Source of the DNA: CAYWWM01 sp965198025 | GTDB taxonomy: Bacteria; Acidobacteriota; Terriglobia; 2-12-FULL-54-10 | Direction of reading: 5' to 3' | Length of the DNA: 64,000 nt | NCBI GenBank assembly: GCA_965198025.1 | Contig: OZ240237.1 | Location: forward strand, 2,294,001-2,358,000 | Shown: piece after piece, positions 50,231 to 59,090 of the stretch | Layout: every line of letters begins with the position of its first letter | How positions within the stretch are numbered: the first letter of the stretch is position 1 | Position numbers and translations under genes: made by a program | The notes under the pieces: generated by a model | The model's database searches: none | Told to the model about the DNA's origin: nothing | Seen by the model: only the letters and a program-made list of their open reading frames with translations

Positions 50231-51772
50231 TTATCGCAACCCGCCAATCGAGGGCTTGCGCAGATGCCATTCAGTGGCGGACTCGTAGGCGTAGGCCAGC
50301 GCCAGGACCTCCGCATCGCGGAACGGCAGCGCGGAGATCTGCAGGCCGATGGGCAGGCCCGGAGGTGAGGTCGAGAATCCGCACGGGACTGAAATTGCAG
50401 GGAAACCCAAGAGATTGTACTCGGACCGGAAGGTGATCCGGGGAGTGGCCTGTTCGCCCGCCGGCGCAGTCATGGTCGGGCTGAGGAAGAAATCGAAGCC
50501 CGCATACATTTCCATTGTCTCCTCGATCAACACTCGGCGGAACTGCTGGGCTTTGAGGTATTGGGCCGCCGTCAGCAAAGAACCAGCCTCGACCGTGGTG
50601 CGGACTTGCGACACCGGGGAAAGAGACGCATTATCCGGTCCGTACTGGTCCGGCCGGGACCGCAGATACTGGCGATGATACGCCGCTGCGTCGCAGATGC
50701 GTATGATCGTCTGTGCCTCGGCGGCCAGTTCGAACGACGGCGGCAGCGTAACTTCCTCCGCCCGCGCCCCCAAGCCTTCGAATACCCGAACGGCTTCGAG
50801 GAAGGCCTGTTGCGTATCCGGATGGAACTCCGCCAGGTTGGCAGCCGGAGGCGTCCCCAACCGCAGACCGCGAACCGGCCTGCGCAGAAAGCTCGCGTAA
50901 TCGGGCACGGGCACATCAACGCTGTAGGAATCCTGCGCATCATACGCAGCGAGCACGTGGAGCAGAATGGCGCAGTCCTCCACGGTCTTGGCCATGGGAC
51001 CGATGTGGTCGAGCGTCCAACTGATCGGGATGATGCCGTAGCGGCTGACGAGGCCAAAGGTGGGCTTGTGCCCTACGACACCGCAGGTGGCCGCCGGATT
51101 GCGGATCGAACCTGAGGTATCGCCCCCGGTAGCACCCAGCAGCATCGAGGCAGCCAGAGCCGCGCCCGATCCGCCGCTCGAACCGCCGGCGTTGCGCGAC
51201 AGGTCCCAAGGGTTGTTGGTGCCGGGTGTATATCCGCCGAAAGAAAACTCGGGAAGATTGGTCTTTCCGATGAGAATGGCGCCGGCATCTTTCATGCGAC
51301 GCACGACGGTGGCGTCGAAGTCGGGGACGAAGCCGGTGAGCATACGGCTGGCAGCGGTGGTGCGGATGCCGGCAGTGTAGTGGGTGTCCTTGACGCCGAC
51401 CGGGATGCCGTGGAGCGGGCCGCGGTAACGGCTCTGACCAATCTCCCGCTCCGCGGCGCGGGCGGCGTCCATCGCTTCCTGGGCCGCAACAGTAATAAAG
51501 GCGCCGACGCGGGGATTCAACTGCTCGATGCGGTCGAGCACAGCCTGCGTCAACTCGACCGGCGAGAGCTGCCGCGCGCGGAGCTGTTCGGCGGCGGTGG
51601 CCAGCGTGAGCGAAGCGAGATCGAGTCCGTTTGACTGGGGAGGCGGCTGCGGGGTTGCGGGTCGGCTTGCGGAAGACCCGGCCAGCGGCGCCATAAAGCT
51701 TCCGGCCAATGTGGTGGCGGAGTCCTTGAGAAACGCTCTGCGTGATGTCTCGTTTTCCTTTTTTTCAGCCAT
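50231..51772 (-). CDS. Tat-exported amidase (amidase-signature family)
   Basis: A 513-residue amidase-signature enzyme. The N-terminus has a Tat motif SRRAFLK at 10-16. The catalytic triad can be placed: lysine in GIPVGVKDTHY, the cis-serine in GGSSGGSGAAL, and the nucleophile serine in GGDTSGSIRNPA. It is like GatA but exported, so not a tRNA amidotransferase. The preceding 77-residue gene encodes an AtzG-like small partner, six bases away, so the two probably form a complex. It should hydrolyse an amide in the periplasm. Confidence 0.9.
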   Translation of the reverse strand: MAEKKENETSRRAFLKDSATTLAGSFMAPLAGSSASRPATPQPPPQSNGLDLASLTLATAAEQLRARQLSPVELTQAVLDRIEQLNPRVGAFITVAAQEAMDAARAAEREIGQSRYRGPLHGIPVGVKDTHYTAGIRTTAASRMLTGFVPDFDATVVRRMKDAGAILIGKTNLPEFSFGGYTPGTNNPWDLSRNAGGSSGGSGAALAASMLLGATGGDTSGSIRNPAATCGVVGHKPTFGLVSRYGIIPISWTLDHIGPMAKTVEDCAILLHVLAAYDAQDSYSVDVPVPDYASFLRRPVRGLRLGTPPAANLAEFHPDTQQAFLEAVRVFEGLGARAEEVTLPPSFELAAEAQTIIRICDAAAYHRQYLRSRPDQYGPDNASLSPVSQVRTTVEAGSLLTAAQYLKAQQFRRVLIEETMEMYAGFDFFLSPTMTAPAGEQATPRITFRSEYNLLGFPAISVPCGFSTSPPGLPIGLQISALPFRDAEVLALAYAYESATEWHLRKPSIGGLR

Positions 51773-51778
51773 GTGTCC

Positions 51779-52012
51779 CTACCTCTGGTCGGCCACAGCG
51801 GGGGCCACGCCGTCCGCCGGCAGCTCGAACTTCACGGAGGGCTCTGCCTCGCGGCTGAGCAGGAACGCGTCGAGTTGGTTCAGAAGATCGAGATAGGTTT
51901 GATATTGCTCTAGGACGACTTCGAGTCGATCGTCCGGAATCGACAATCCGTTGGCCTCGGCCAGGGTACGAATCATCTCTGCGTTGATCGCCGCATTGAC
52001 GCCTTCCGCCAT
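51779..52012 (-). CDS. AtzG-like (DUF4089) small partner of the amidase
   Basis: A 77-residue, mainly helical protein with the end EPSVKFELPADGV that resembles the C-terminus of AtzG/DUF4089 proteins. These are small GatC-like subunits that wrap around AtzE-type amidases; both the size and the position just upstream of the amidase fit. It has no signal peptide of its own, so it could be co-exported as a complex by the Tat signal of the amidase. The ATG at 52012 follows GGAGGA. The similarity is short, so the family call is moderate. Confidence 0.7.
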   Translation of the reverse strand: MAEGVNAAINAEMIRTLAEANGLSIPDDRLEVVLEQYQTYLDLLNQLDAFLLSREAEPSVKFELPADGVAPAVADQR

Positions 52013-52210
52013 GATCTCCTCCCGGGGGCAGCCCGGCTATGGCGCGGTGGCTGCCAGGTCTGGATTTGAAAAATCCGAATGTGCGAGGCTATTGTACACC
52101 TCGTTTTCGCCTCAGGGAGCACCGCTCCCTCGCGTCGCGGCTGTGATTGGTTGGGAGCCCGCGAAATGTTTTTCGCTTGACAAGATCGGGGGGACAAGGT
52201 TATAACCCAA

Positions 52211-52254
52211 TGCAACCTCAGTTGCAATAATGAATCGCATCTGAATTGCAATAA
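52211..52254. promoter_or_regulatory. Operator-like repeats upstream of the Fur-family gene
   Basis: A palindrome TGCAAC-CTCA-GTTGCA (52211-52226) overlaps the first of two direct TTGCAATAA repeats (52222-52230 and 52246-52254), just before the Fur-family start at 52259. The arrangement suggests autoregulation by Fur-type dimers; it may also affect the divergent AtzG-like/amidase operon 200 bases away. Confidence 0.55.
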
Positions 52255-52258
52255 GGAT

Positions 52259-52777
52259 ATGCCCCTTATCCGCCAAGTTCGCCGCCAGCGCGGCCTCGCG
52301 GCGCTCGCCAAGCAGAATGGACTGCGTCTGACGCGGCAGCGCCGATTGATCTTTTCCATCCTGGAATCTGCCCAAACGCATCTGAACGCCAAGCAGATTC
52401 TGGAAGAGGCGCAGAAGGTCGATCTAGGGATCGACCAGGTGACAATCTACCGCAATCTGGCCATGCTCAAACGGTTGGGCGTGGTGGACGAACTCGACCT
52501 ATTACACCTCAAAGGAGACCAGCACTATTACGAAGCCCGGCAGGTCCGGGCCCATTCGCATGTGGCTTGCCTGAACTGTGGGAAAGTCTTCGAATTCTAC
52601 ACGCCCGCGATGAAGCGCATCGACCGGGAGCTGGCGAAAGAATGCGGGTTCGAAGTCTCGTTTTCCAGAATCGAGATCGGAGGATACTGCGCGGAGTGCC
52701 GCAAGAAACGGGGAGACGAAGCGCCATCCCGCAAGGGACGAAAGCGCCCTCCCTCCGCCGCCCGGCAGAGAATATGA
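52259..52777 (+). CDS. Fur-family metalloregulator
   Basis: A 172-residue transcriptional repressor. The winged-helix half (1-95, with LRLTRQRRLIFSILES and VTIYRNLAMLKRLGVV) binds DNA; the C-terminal half carries a structural zinc site, CLNCG and CAEC, and histidines in HSHVAC. The sequence does not decide between Fur, Zur and PerR. A basic tail of about 20 residues (KRGDEAPSRKGRKRPP) follows. A repeat-rich leader directly upstream suggests autoregulation. The ATG at 52259 is preceded by AAGGAT. Confidence 0.92.
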   Translation: MPLIRQVRRQRGLAALAKQNGLRLTRQRRLIFSILESAQTHLNAKQILEEAQKVDLGIDQVTIYRNLAMLKRLGVVDELDLLHLKGDQHYYEARQVRAHSHVACLNCGKVFEFYTPAMKRIDRELAKECGFEVSFSRIEIGGYCAECRKKRGDEAPSRKGRKRPPSAARQRI

Positions 52778-53050
52778 GGAGCGAGCAGTTGCGCGCCGGC
52801 TCAGCTTGCTACCGCCCGCTCCGGAAAAAATCCTGGCGGATTGCCGTTTTTTCTGTAGTCCAATCCGCCTCGTATTGCAACCGAGTCTGCGGACGCAGAA
52901 AGAGGCGCTGTGCCTGCAAAGCAGGAGCCCAAATGGGCCTCCACCAACACGGGCAATAAAGACGCTGCGAATGCGCCCGTCCCCATGATCGAACCGAGCC
53001 GCAAGCAAGTGCCGGCCGGCTGAAGGTATCCCACCTGCCATTAGAAAAGC

Positions 53051-53074
53051 GAGCCGCCCAGGCGGGTGGCTCGT
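53051..53074 (-). terminator. Rho-independent terminator of the TonB-receptor remnant
   Basis: Ten-base arms CGAGCCGCCC (53051-53060) and GGGTGGCTCG (53065-53074) with a four-base loop AGGC. On the minus strand the hairpin is followed by CTTTTC, so it ends transcripts coming from the remnant gene, 33 bases beyond its stop. Confidence 0.75.
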
Positions 53075-53106
53075 TTGCTTACCCGTTAGTCGGTGCGGGG
53101 CTCGGG

Positions 53107-53247
53107 TTAGAATTCCAGCCGCAGCGCGAGCTGGATCTGCCGCGAGGGTGCGATCGTTGAATCGATCTGGCCCACATTGCTGCGAGGGGATTCGCCCTGC
53201 CAGCGACCCGCAAAAGTCCGATTCTGAGCAGCCGCGAAGGACTTGCA
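53107..53247 (-). pseudogene. 3' remnant of a TonB-dependent-receptor-like gene
   Basis: On the minus strand a frame ends NVGQIDSTIAPSRQIQLALRLEF followed by TAA at 53107 (the quoted end is split here only by its length: the key residues are the RQIQLALRLEF tail). This tail is typical of acidobacterial TonB-dependent receptors with a carboxypeptidase-regulatory domain. Upstream of about 53247 the similarity stops. A terminator lies just downstream, so the original 3' end is preserved while the rest of a gene of roughly 3 kb has been lost. Apart from this, the 614-base gap 52778-53391 has no gene. Confidence 0.5.
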
Positions 53248-53391
53248 AACCAAACCGAAGGGGGGTAGAGTAGCGGCAGTGAGGAGCAAGGGGCGCTCGT
53301 GCCGTGCCAGATCGAAACCGATTTGTTTCATTTTCCAGAACTTCTGCTAGACGCAGCCCCCGCAAGCTTCTCATAAGAGGACTTGAACAGA

Positions 53392-53466
<75 letters not shown>

Positions 53467-53623
53467 TTTTGGCCCCAGCGGATTCCTCGCCCGGAGGGGT
53501 CCCGTTTGGTGAACCGCGTTCGGGCTACGGGGAACAGAACCAACTATTGATTTTCATGTATGCTCGCGGTCGGATAGGGCGATGGGCATTGCAAACAAAC
53601 ACACGATGAGGAGGCTAGACTCC

Positions 53624-55273
53624 ATGCTGAATCATAAAGGGTTGAAGACAGCAATTATGATGGCTGTTGTGGTGGCTTGTTGCGGCTCTGTCCGTGCGGC
53701 AAATTATCCCGGAAGCATCCGGGGAACCGTGAAGGATGCCTCGGGAGCGGCTGTCACCGGAGCGTTTGTAAAGGTGAAGAACGAACAGCGGCGGCTGACG
53801 TTTATGGTGGTCAGCCAACCCCAGGGGCACTACACTGCGAACAGTCTCCCTCCCGGCAACTACACGGTGCAAGGAATCGGGAACGGGTTTGAGAGCCCGC
53901 TATCTGCTCCCGTGGAAGTGGCGAACCAATCCGCGACGGTGGATGTCTCTCTGACGACGCGGCTGGGACCGGCCTATCCGCCGGGATGGCCCGGAGATCC
54001 GGGCGGGCGGCAGATGTGGCGGTACGACCAGACTGCATTGGAACCGGTTGCCGGCGTGGGTCGGGAAATCCTGACAACCAAGTGTATGCAGTGCCATAAC
54101 CTTTCTCGTGTCCTGATCTACCGGGTGGATCGAGACGGTTGGACGGCAGCTATTACCAAGATGCGCAATTACATCAAGGGCATGCCGAATACGCAGGACT
54201 TGACGGAGCAGGAGGTGGAAACGCTGCTCGACTATATGGTAACGAACTATGGACCGTTGGAGCAGCCGCATCCGAACAGCCGGCTGCCCAGGGGTTTGAT
54301 GTCGGGCGACGGACTCAAGTATATGGTGGTGGATTTCGAGCTTCCGGTCAGCGCTTCGATGCCGCACGATGGGACGGTAGACTTCGAAGGAAACGGCTGG
54401 GTCGGAGAAACCGGGACCGGTTACCTCGGGAAAATGGACGTGAATACGTTGGAGTACACCCGGATTCCGGTGCCGCGCGTAGGATCGGTGCGAGGAAACG
54501 TCAGCAACGTCTGGACGTCGCCGGAAGGCACGATCTGGACGGTGGATAGCACGCACCGGCTGGTCCTTGAGTATGACCCGGAGACCGGGAACTTCAACAC
54601 CTGGGAGGCTCCCAAAGAAAGCATGAAAGCGATGGGAGCGAATACGATGGGTTTCCACCCCAACGGAACGCGCTGGGGGACAGCCATCGGGAGCAATCAG
54701 GTTTGGAGTTTGAACCCCAAGACCGGGGAATTCAAGAGCTTCGATGTTCCTTCTGGAGCAAGGCTGGGCCACAGCGCCGACCCGTACGGCATGGCGATTT
54801 CGCCGGATGGAATGATCTGGTTTGCGCAGCGCAGCGCGGACCGCATCGGGCGGATCGACCCGGATACGGGGGAGATACAAGAGTTCTCCATTCCTCTGCC
54901 GGACAGGTACATCATGCCCCGGCGGATGGGAGCGGATGCGGACGGCAACCTATGGATCGGGCTACATGGTGTCGGGAAGCTGCTGAAGGTCGACTACAAG
55001 ACGACGAATATGACGGTCTACACGCCTCAACAGGAGAATAGCGGGGTGTACATGGTTAGCGTGGATCTGAAGAATAACATTCCTTGGATGACCATGCAGC
55101 ACGCCGACAAGATCGCACGGTTCGATCCCGGAACCGAGACGTTTCTGGAACTGCCCCTGCCCTATCCGGAATCGGACGTGAGACGGATTCAGGTGGACCC
55201 GAACAATCCAAATCGGATCTGGTACGCCGGCGAGTGGGGCAATCGCATGGGCTATATCGAGATGTTGCCTTAG
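53624..55273 (+). CDS. Secreted carboxypeptidase-regulatory / heme c / Vgb-like propeller protein (paralog)
   Basis: A 549-residue exported paralog of the gene at 18804. Signal peptide 1-25 (ending GSVRA), then a carboxypeptidase-regulatory domain (GTVKDASGAAV, SLPPGNYTV), a single heme site CMQCH, and a Vgb/SMP-30-like propeller with repeated motifs such as FEGNGWVGETGTGYLGKMD, SPEGTIWTVDSTH, SPDGMIWFAQRSADRIGRID and DADGNLWIGLHG. The ATG at 53624 is chosen because GAGGAGG lies nine bases upstream; two earlier ATG codons have no such site. It begins a cluster with two DUF-type secreted proteins, an amidohydrolase and an alpha/beta hydrolase. Substrate unknown. Confidence 0.82.
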   Translation: MLNHKGLKTAIMMAVVVACCGSVRAANYPGSIRGTVKDASGAAVTGAFVKVKNEQRRLTFMVVSQPQGHYTANSLPPGNYTVQGIGNGFESPLSAPVEVANQSATVDVSLTTRLGPAYPPGWPGDPGGRQMWRYDQTALEPVAGVGREILTTKCMQCHNLSRVLIYRVDRDGWTAAITKMRNYIKGMPNTQDLTEQEVETLLDYMVTNYGPLEQPHPNSRLPRGLMSGDGLKYMVVDFELPVSASMPHDGTVDFEGNGWVGETGTGYLGKMDVNTLEYTRIPVPRVGSVRGNVSNVWTSPEGTIWTVDSTHRLVLEYDPETGNFNTWEAPKESMKAMGANTMGFHPNGTRWGTAIGSNQVWSLNPKTGEFKSFDVPSGARLGHSADPYGMAISPDGMIWFAQRSADRIGRIDPDTGEIQEFSIPLPDRYIMPRRMGADADGNLWIGLHGVGKLLKVDYKTTNMTVYTPQQENSGVYMVSVDLKNNIPWMTMQHADKIARFDPGTETFLELPLPYPESDVRRIQVDPNNPNRIWYAGEWGNRMGYIEMLP

Positions 55274-55316
55274 ACTCAGGAACCTTCCAATTTTCGACGC
55301 AAAGGAAACGTGCTGG

Positions 55317-56123
55317 ATGAAGAAGGAAGTAAACGTTTTGATTCTGACACTGGCGGTTTCCGTCTTGTCGCAGACAGGATTTTCGCAAACGGCTGCTGGG
55401 GCGGGGATTCCGGATCTGTCGGCTGTGTGGAACCGGCAGGGAGGAGGCGACCTGGCCCGCATTTCGCCAACCGGGCCGGAAGCGCTTAGTTCCAGCGGTG
55501 GTGGTTCGCCGGATGGCGGGGCGTTTATCCTAAGCGAGCGGCCCTCGATGACGCCTTGGGGTCAGGAACGGTACGACGCCGTGCGGCTGGGGCTAACCGA
55601 TTTTGACGAACAACCGCCCGACAATCTGGATCATGAGCGATTCTGTTTTCCACGAGGTCCGACCCGAATGTTTACAGGCGGGGCTTGGCCGTTTGAGATC
55701 CGGCAGATGAGCGACGTGGTGTTTCTCTTCTTCGAGCGCGATCACTGGGTTCGGCGGGTATACATGGACGGGCGGGAACATCCCGACGGATATCCCGTCA
55801 CTTGGATGGGGCACTCCATCGGAAAGTACGAGGGAGATACGCTGGTGGTGGACACCATCCTGGTTCACGACGAAACGTGGGTGGACGGCCTGGGTCATCC
55901 GCACAGCGAAGATGCGCGCTTTATAGAGAGATTCCGGCGCCCGCAGCACGACCAGTTGGAATACCACCTGCGCGTGGAGGACCCGACGGCGTACACGAAA
56001 CCCTGGGAAGCCCGAAAGGTTTTCGAGTTGATGCCGCGGGGCTTCGATATTATGGAGCACATCATTTGCGAAGAGCATTTGAGAATGGGCACGACGAGGA
56101 ATCCGGAAGAGCTCACCCCCTAG
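55317..56123 (+). CDS. Uncharacterised secreted protein, family A copy 1
   Basis: A 268-residue exported protein with signal peptide (about 1-23, ending GFSQ). The core has CFPRGPTR, PFEIRQMSDVVFLFFE, RRVYMDGREHP, WMGHSIGKYEGDTLVVDT, and PHSEDARFIERFRR, all of which recur in the convergent neighbour at 56160. The family is widespread among environmental bacteria, but its function is not known to me. It starts 43 bases after the propeller gene and is probably cotranscribed. Confidence 0.8.
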   Translation: MKKEVNVLILTLAVSVLSQTGFSQTAAGAGIPDLSAVWNRQGGGDLARISPTGPEALSSSGGGSPDGGAFILSERPSMTPWGQERYDAVRLGLTDFDEQPPDNLDHERFCFPRGPTRMFTGGAWPFEIRQMSDVVFLFFERDHWVRRVYMDGREHPDGYPVTWMGHSIGKYEGDTLVVDTILVHDETWVDGLGHPHSEDARFIERFRRPQHDQLEYHLRVEDPTAYTKPWEARKVFELMPRGFDIMEHIICEEHLRMGTTRNPEELTP

Positions 56124-56159
56124 AGTACGACCGGAGATCACGGGGCTGGAGACTGTATG

Positions 56160-56906
56160 TCAATTCGCTCCGCGAACTTTCCCCATCTCCAAGAACTCCT
56201 CGCAGAGGATGTATTCGGTGATCTCAAAATGAGGTTCAAACAGCTTCCTGCCACCCCAAGGTCTGGTAAAAGCTTTGGCGTCTTCAAACAAGAACTCGAT
56301 TTCCAAGGTTGCACTGTTCCCCCGCCGGAAGCGCTCCTGAATGCGGAGGGCGTCGCTGTGCGGGGTCCCAATGCGATCCAGCCAAGTTTCCGGCCGTAGG
56401 GAGTCCGTCTCCACGACGAGCGTTTCTCCATCCCATTCCCCGATCGAGTAGCCCATCCAGGTCAGAGGAAGATCTGGAGGACGAGGTCGTCCGTCGGTGT
56501 AGATTCGGCGGACGCCCGAGCCGTATTCGAAGAGGATGTACAGATGATCCGGCCGCTGCACGATTTCGAAGGGATACGGCATCAGCAGGCTGCGCGAGAG
56601 GCCCGGGGGAAAGCAATAGGTGTTGGGGTCCCTGGCGTCCAAGGCGCCGTCGTAGTCTTCCGGCAGGCCCGCCCGGTTGGCTTTGTATCGCTGCAGGGCC
56701 CAAGGCTGCAAGGGAGGTTCCAGGGGGCTGAAGCGGCGACCACCGGTTTCCCATTCGTTCATCCCCCCGGCCAGCAGCCAGATGCCGGACAGGTTTTTCC
56801 CAACGCCTGCTCCGGGTGGCGTTGCAGCAGTTTGGGCAAGCGTTGGGAACGAAGCGGCAAGCCCTGCTATCAGCGTGAGGGCTAAGCTATGAAGGCTGTC
56901 CCGCAA
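56160..56906 (-). CDS. Uncharacterised secreted protein, family A copy 2
   Basis: A 248-residue paralog of the gene at 55317, with which it converges. Signal peptide about 1-24 (ending PTLAQ). Matching segments in the same order are CFPPGLSR, PFEIVQRPDHLYILFEYG, RRIYTDGRPRPP, WMGYSIGEWDGETLVVET, and PHSDALRIQERFRR. The start is a TTG at 56906 with a poorly spaced GGAG; the open frame leaves no better start before the signal peptide. It is 39 bases downstream of the amidohydrolase and on the same strand. Confidence 0.75.
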   Translation of the reverse strand: MRDSLHSLALTLIAGLAASFPTLAQTAATPPGAGVGKNLSGIWLLAGGMNEWETGGRRFSPLEPPLQPWALQRYKANRAGLPEDYDGALDARDPNTYCFPPGLSRSLLMPYPFEIVQRPDHLYILFEYGSGVRRIYTDGRPRPPDLPLTWMGYSIGEWDGETLVVETDSLRPETWLDRIGTPHSDALRIQERFRRGNSATLEIEFLFEDAKAFTRPWGGRKLFEPHFEITEYILCEEFLEMGKVRGAN

Positions 56907-56945
56907 TCTCCGAAACCCCGCATTGGGCAGGATCCCTATTGGGTC

Positions 56946-58865
56946 TTACTGCCAGCGTTTCGGCTCCCAGCCGGGAGGAATGGGCTCTTCCCAAGTCGTA
57001 GGACCGACCGGCTGCATCCCGGACTCCGTCGCCAGAGAAGGAGACAGGTGAACGGTCTTCCCACCGACGACCGTCATTAGAACATCGATCTTGGGAATGT
57101 CCGCTTCGGGAATCGTAAGGAAATCCTGGTCGAGCACAATAAAGTCGGCGAACTTGCCGGGGTCGAGCGTGCCGAGCAGGTCCTCCCGAAGCATGTAATA
57201 GCCGGCCCACACGGTCAGCGCCTTGAGTTGGGTGACGCGGTCCGTCCGCTCTCCCGGACCGTAGACTCGCTGGTCGCGGTCGTTGTAGCGGTTCATGCCC
57301 TTGGTGATAAAGAAAAACAGTTTGTGCGGAAGCGGGCGGTCAATCTCGAAGCCGGTCATAATGCCCGCCTCGGACACGCTCTTGCGAGGAGCCACCCAGT
57401 TGGTGTACTCGACCCCATACTGCCGCGCAATCTGCGAGGCCCCACGGTGCGTTTCCCACAGGATGGTATTGATCATGCTGACCATCATGCCCAGGTCCTT
57501 GATGCGAGGGATTTGCTCTGGCCGAGGTGCTCCCGCCGCGTGGTCGAAGGCATGCCGCTTGGACCGAATCTGTTCCGGAGTGAAACCCGCCTTCCTGCTT
57601 CCTTCTTCAATCGAATCCAAGAAATAGTCAATATCCTTATCCCCGCCCGTATGGATGGCCGCCAGCCGCAGGCCGCTTTCGACAATGCGCTCGTTAATCG
57701 TCCGGCTTTCGTTGCCGGGCTCGAAGCTACATCTCGTCTCCCCGCTATACGAGGGGTCTTCCTGCCGCATCTGCTCGATCCATTCCTGCCGCATGGGAAC
57801 CGTCATGCAGCCGCTTCCGGAGCCGCTGAAAGCGCCGATCATCCAGAGATGGTCTGTGCCGTGTCCCTGGATGCCCGCGAGCACTCGTAACGTTTCCATG
57901 TCCCACTTGGGACCCTGATAGCTCCACCCGAATCGGGCAGGCATGCGGCCCTGCTTGTCCAGAAGGTCGAGTGCCTGCAGGTTCGCAAACGAATATGGCC
58001 CGGAACCAAACCCGGTGACGCCGTAGCGGGCCCATAGTTCCATTTCGGCTCCCAGCAGATCTGCCAGAAGGGGAATCTTCCCCAAAAGCATCGCATCGGG
58101 GTCCACGGGACGGCCCAGGAGTCCTGCCCGCTCGGCCCGCAGGCTGCGCGCCGGGTCCATCGCCACTCCCCGTCGCCCAGTGGTGTAGAAATCCATGTCA
58201 TCACGCACCTTGCGGAACTCTTCAATGGCCTTGGAATTCACCATCGAAATGATGAACCCATCCTTTACTGTGACCGGATTATTGGGGGCCAATTGGTCGA
58301 GATAGGCTTTGGTAATGCTGCGTTCGAACAAAATTTCCATTTCTTGCGCCCACTCATAGTCGGGACCCCAGTTGAAAATCACGCGAATCCACTGCTCCGG
58401 TTTGGCCTTGGACACCGCATCCCGCATCACGCCGTCAAATTGCGCCAGTTGCTGCCTCGGAGGCACGTTGGGCATCCAGCGGGAGATGATCTCATCATCG
58501 TTGGGCAGCACATGCCGGAAGGCGCGCGGCTCGATGAAGATCCAATCGGTGGGATGTTCATGGGTCATGATGAGGCCGGGAAGAACCGTTCTCCCCTTCA
58601 GGTCCATCTGGCTGGTCTGTGGACCAGCCAAGGCCCGCATCTGCGCATCGGTTCCCATGGCCAGAATCTTCCCATCGCGAATCGCCATGGCCTGCACAAT
58701 GGTTCCCACGTTCGGGGTGAAGGAAGCATCATTCATCGAAACGATCTTGCCGTTGTACACGATCATCTGCGGATAACCCAACGTGGTGGGCACATCAATC
58801 TGTTGGGCCCATGCTCCAACGGCACATAACATTCCCATCAACACTCGAACGATCGTCAGCTTCAT
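56946..58865 (-). CDS. Secreted YtcJ-like amidohydrolase (paralog)
   Basis: A 639-residue exported paralog of the amidohydrolase at 22297. Signal peptide 1-20 (ending GAWAQ). Barrel motifs are VYNGKIVSMND, LIMTHEHPTDW (HxH), AAIHTGGDKDID, KRHAFDHAAGAPRPEQ and GFEIDRPLP, with the C-terminal GTLDPGKFADFIVLD. The order and spacing match the paralog, so they should have the same kind of reaction. The ATG at 58865 is followed by the signal peptide. It is on the same strand as the family A protein at 56160 and divergent from the alpha/beta hydrolase. Confidence 0.85.
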   Translation of the reverse strand: MKLTIVRVLMGMLCAVGAWAQQIDVPTTLGYPQMIVYNGKIVSMNDASFTPNVGTIVQAMAIRDGKILAMGTDAQMRALAGPQTSQMDLKGRTVLPGLIMTHEHPTDWIFIEPRAFRHVLPNDDEIISRWMPNVPPRQQLAQFDGVMRDAVSKAKPEQWIRVIFNWGPDYEWAQEMEILFERSITKAYLDQLAPNNPVTVKDGFIISMVNSKAIEEFRKVRDDMDFYTTGRRGVAMDPARSLRAERAGLLGRPVDPDAMLLGKIPLLADLLGAEMELWARYGVTGFGSGPYSFANLQALDLLDKQGRMPARFGWSYQGPKWDMETLRVLAGIQGHGTDHLWMIGAFSGSGSGCMTVPMRQEWIEQMRQEDPSYSGETRCSFEPGNESRTINERIVESGLRLAAIHTGGDKDIDYFLDSIEEGSRKAGFTPEQIRSKRHAFDHAAGAPRPEQIPRIKDLGMMVSMINTILWETHRGASQIARQYGVEYTNWVAPRKSVSEAGIMTGFEIDRPLPHKLFFFITKGMNRYNDRDQRVYGPGERTDRVTQLKALTVWAGYYMLREDLLGTLDPGKFADFIVLDQDFLTIPEADIPKIDVLMTVVGGKTVHLSPSLATESGMQPVGPTTWEEPIPPGWEPKRWQ

Positions 58866-59090
58866 CGTCGACCTCCTCTGACAGCAATCCGAAAGCCATG
58901 GTGCCGGAAATCACAACCGATGGCTTCTCTGTGAAAGCGAGTATACCACTCTGATCAGCAGAATTGGAGCCTCGTGGAGACGAGACTCTGGTGCCGCCAA
59001 TCAACCAAACGGACCTCCGGCCAGCCTGCTGATGGAAGACTGCCTGGTGGTATACTGGCAGGCAACGAAGAAACACGAAAGGATAATCCC

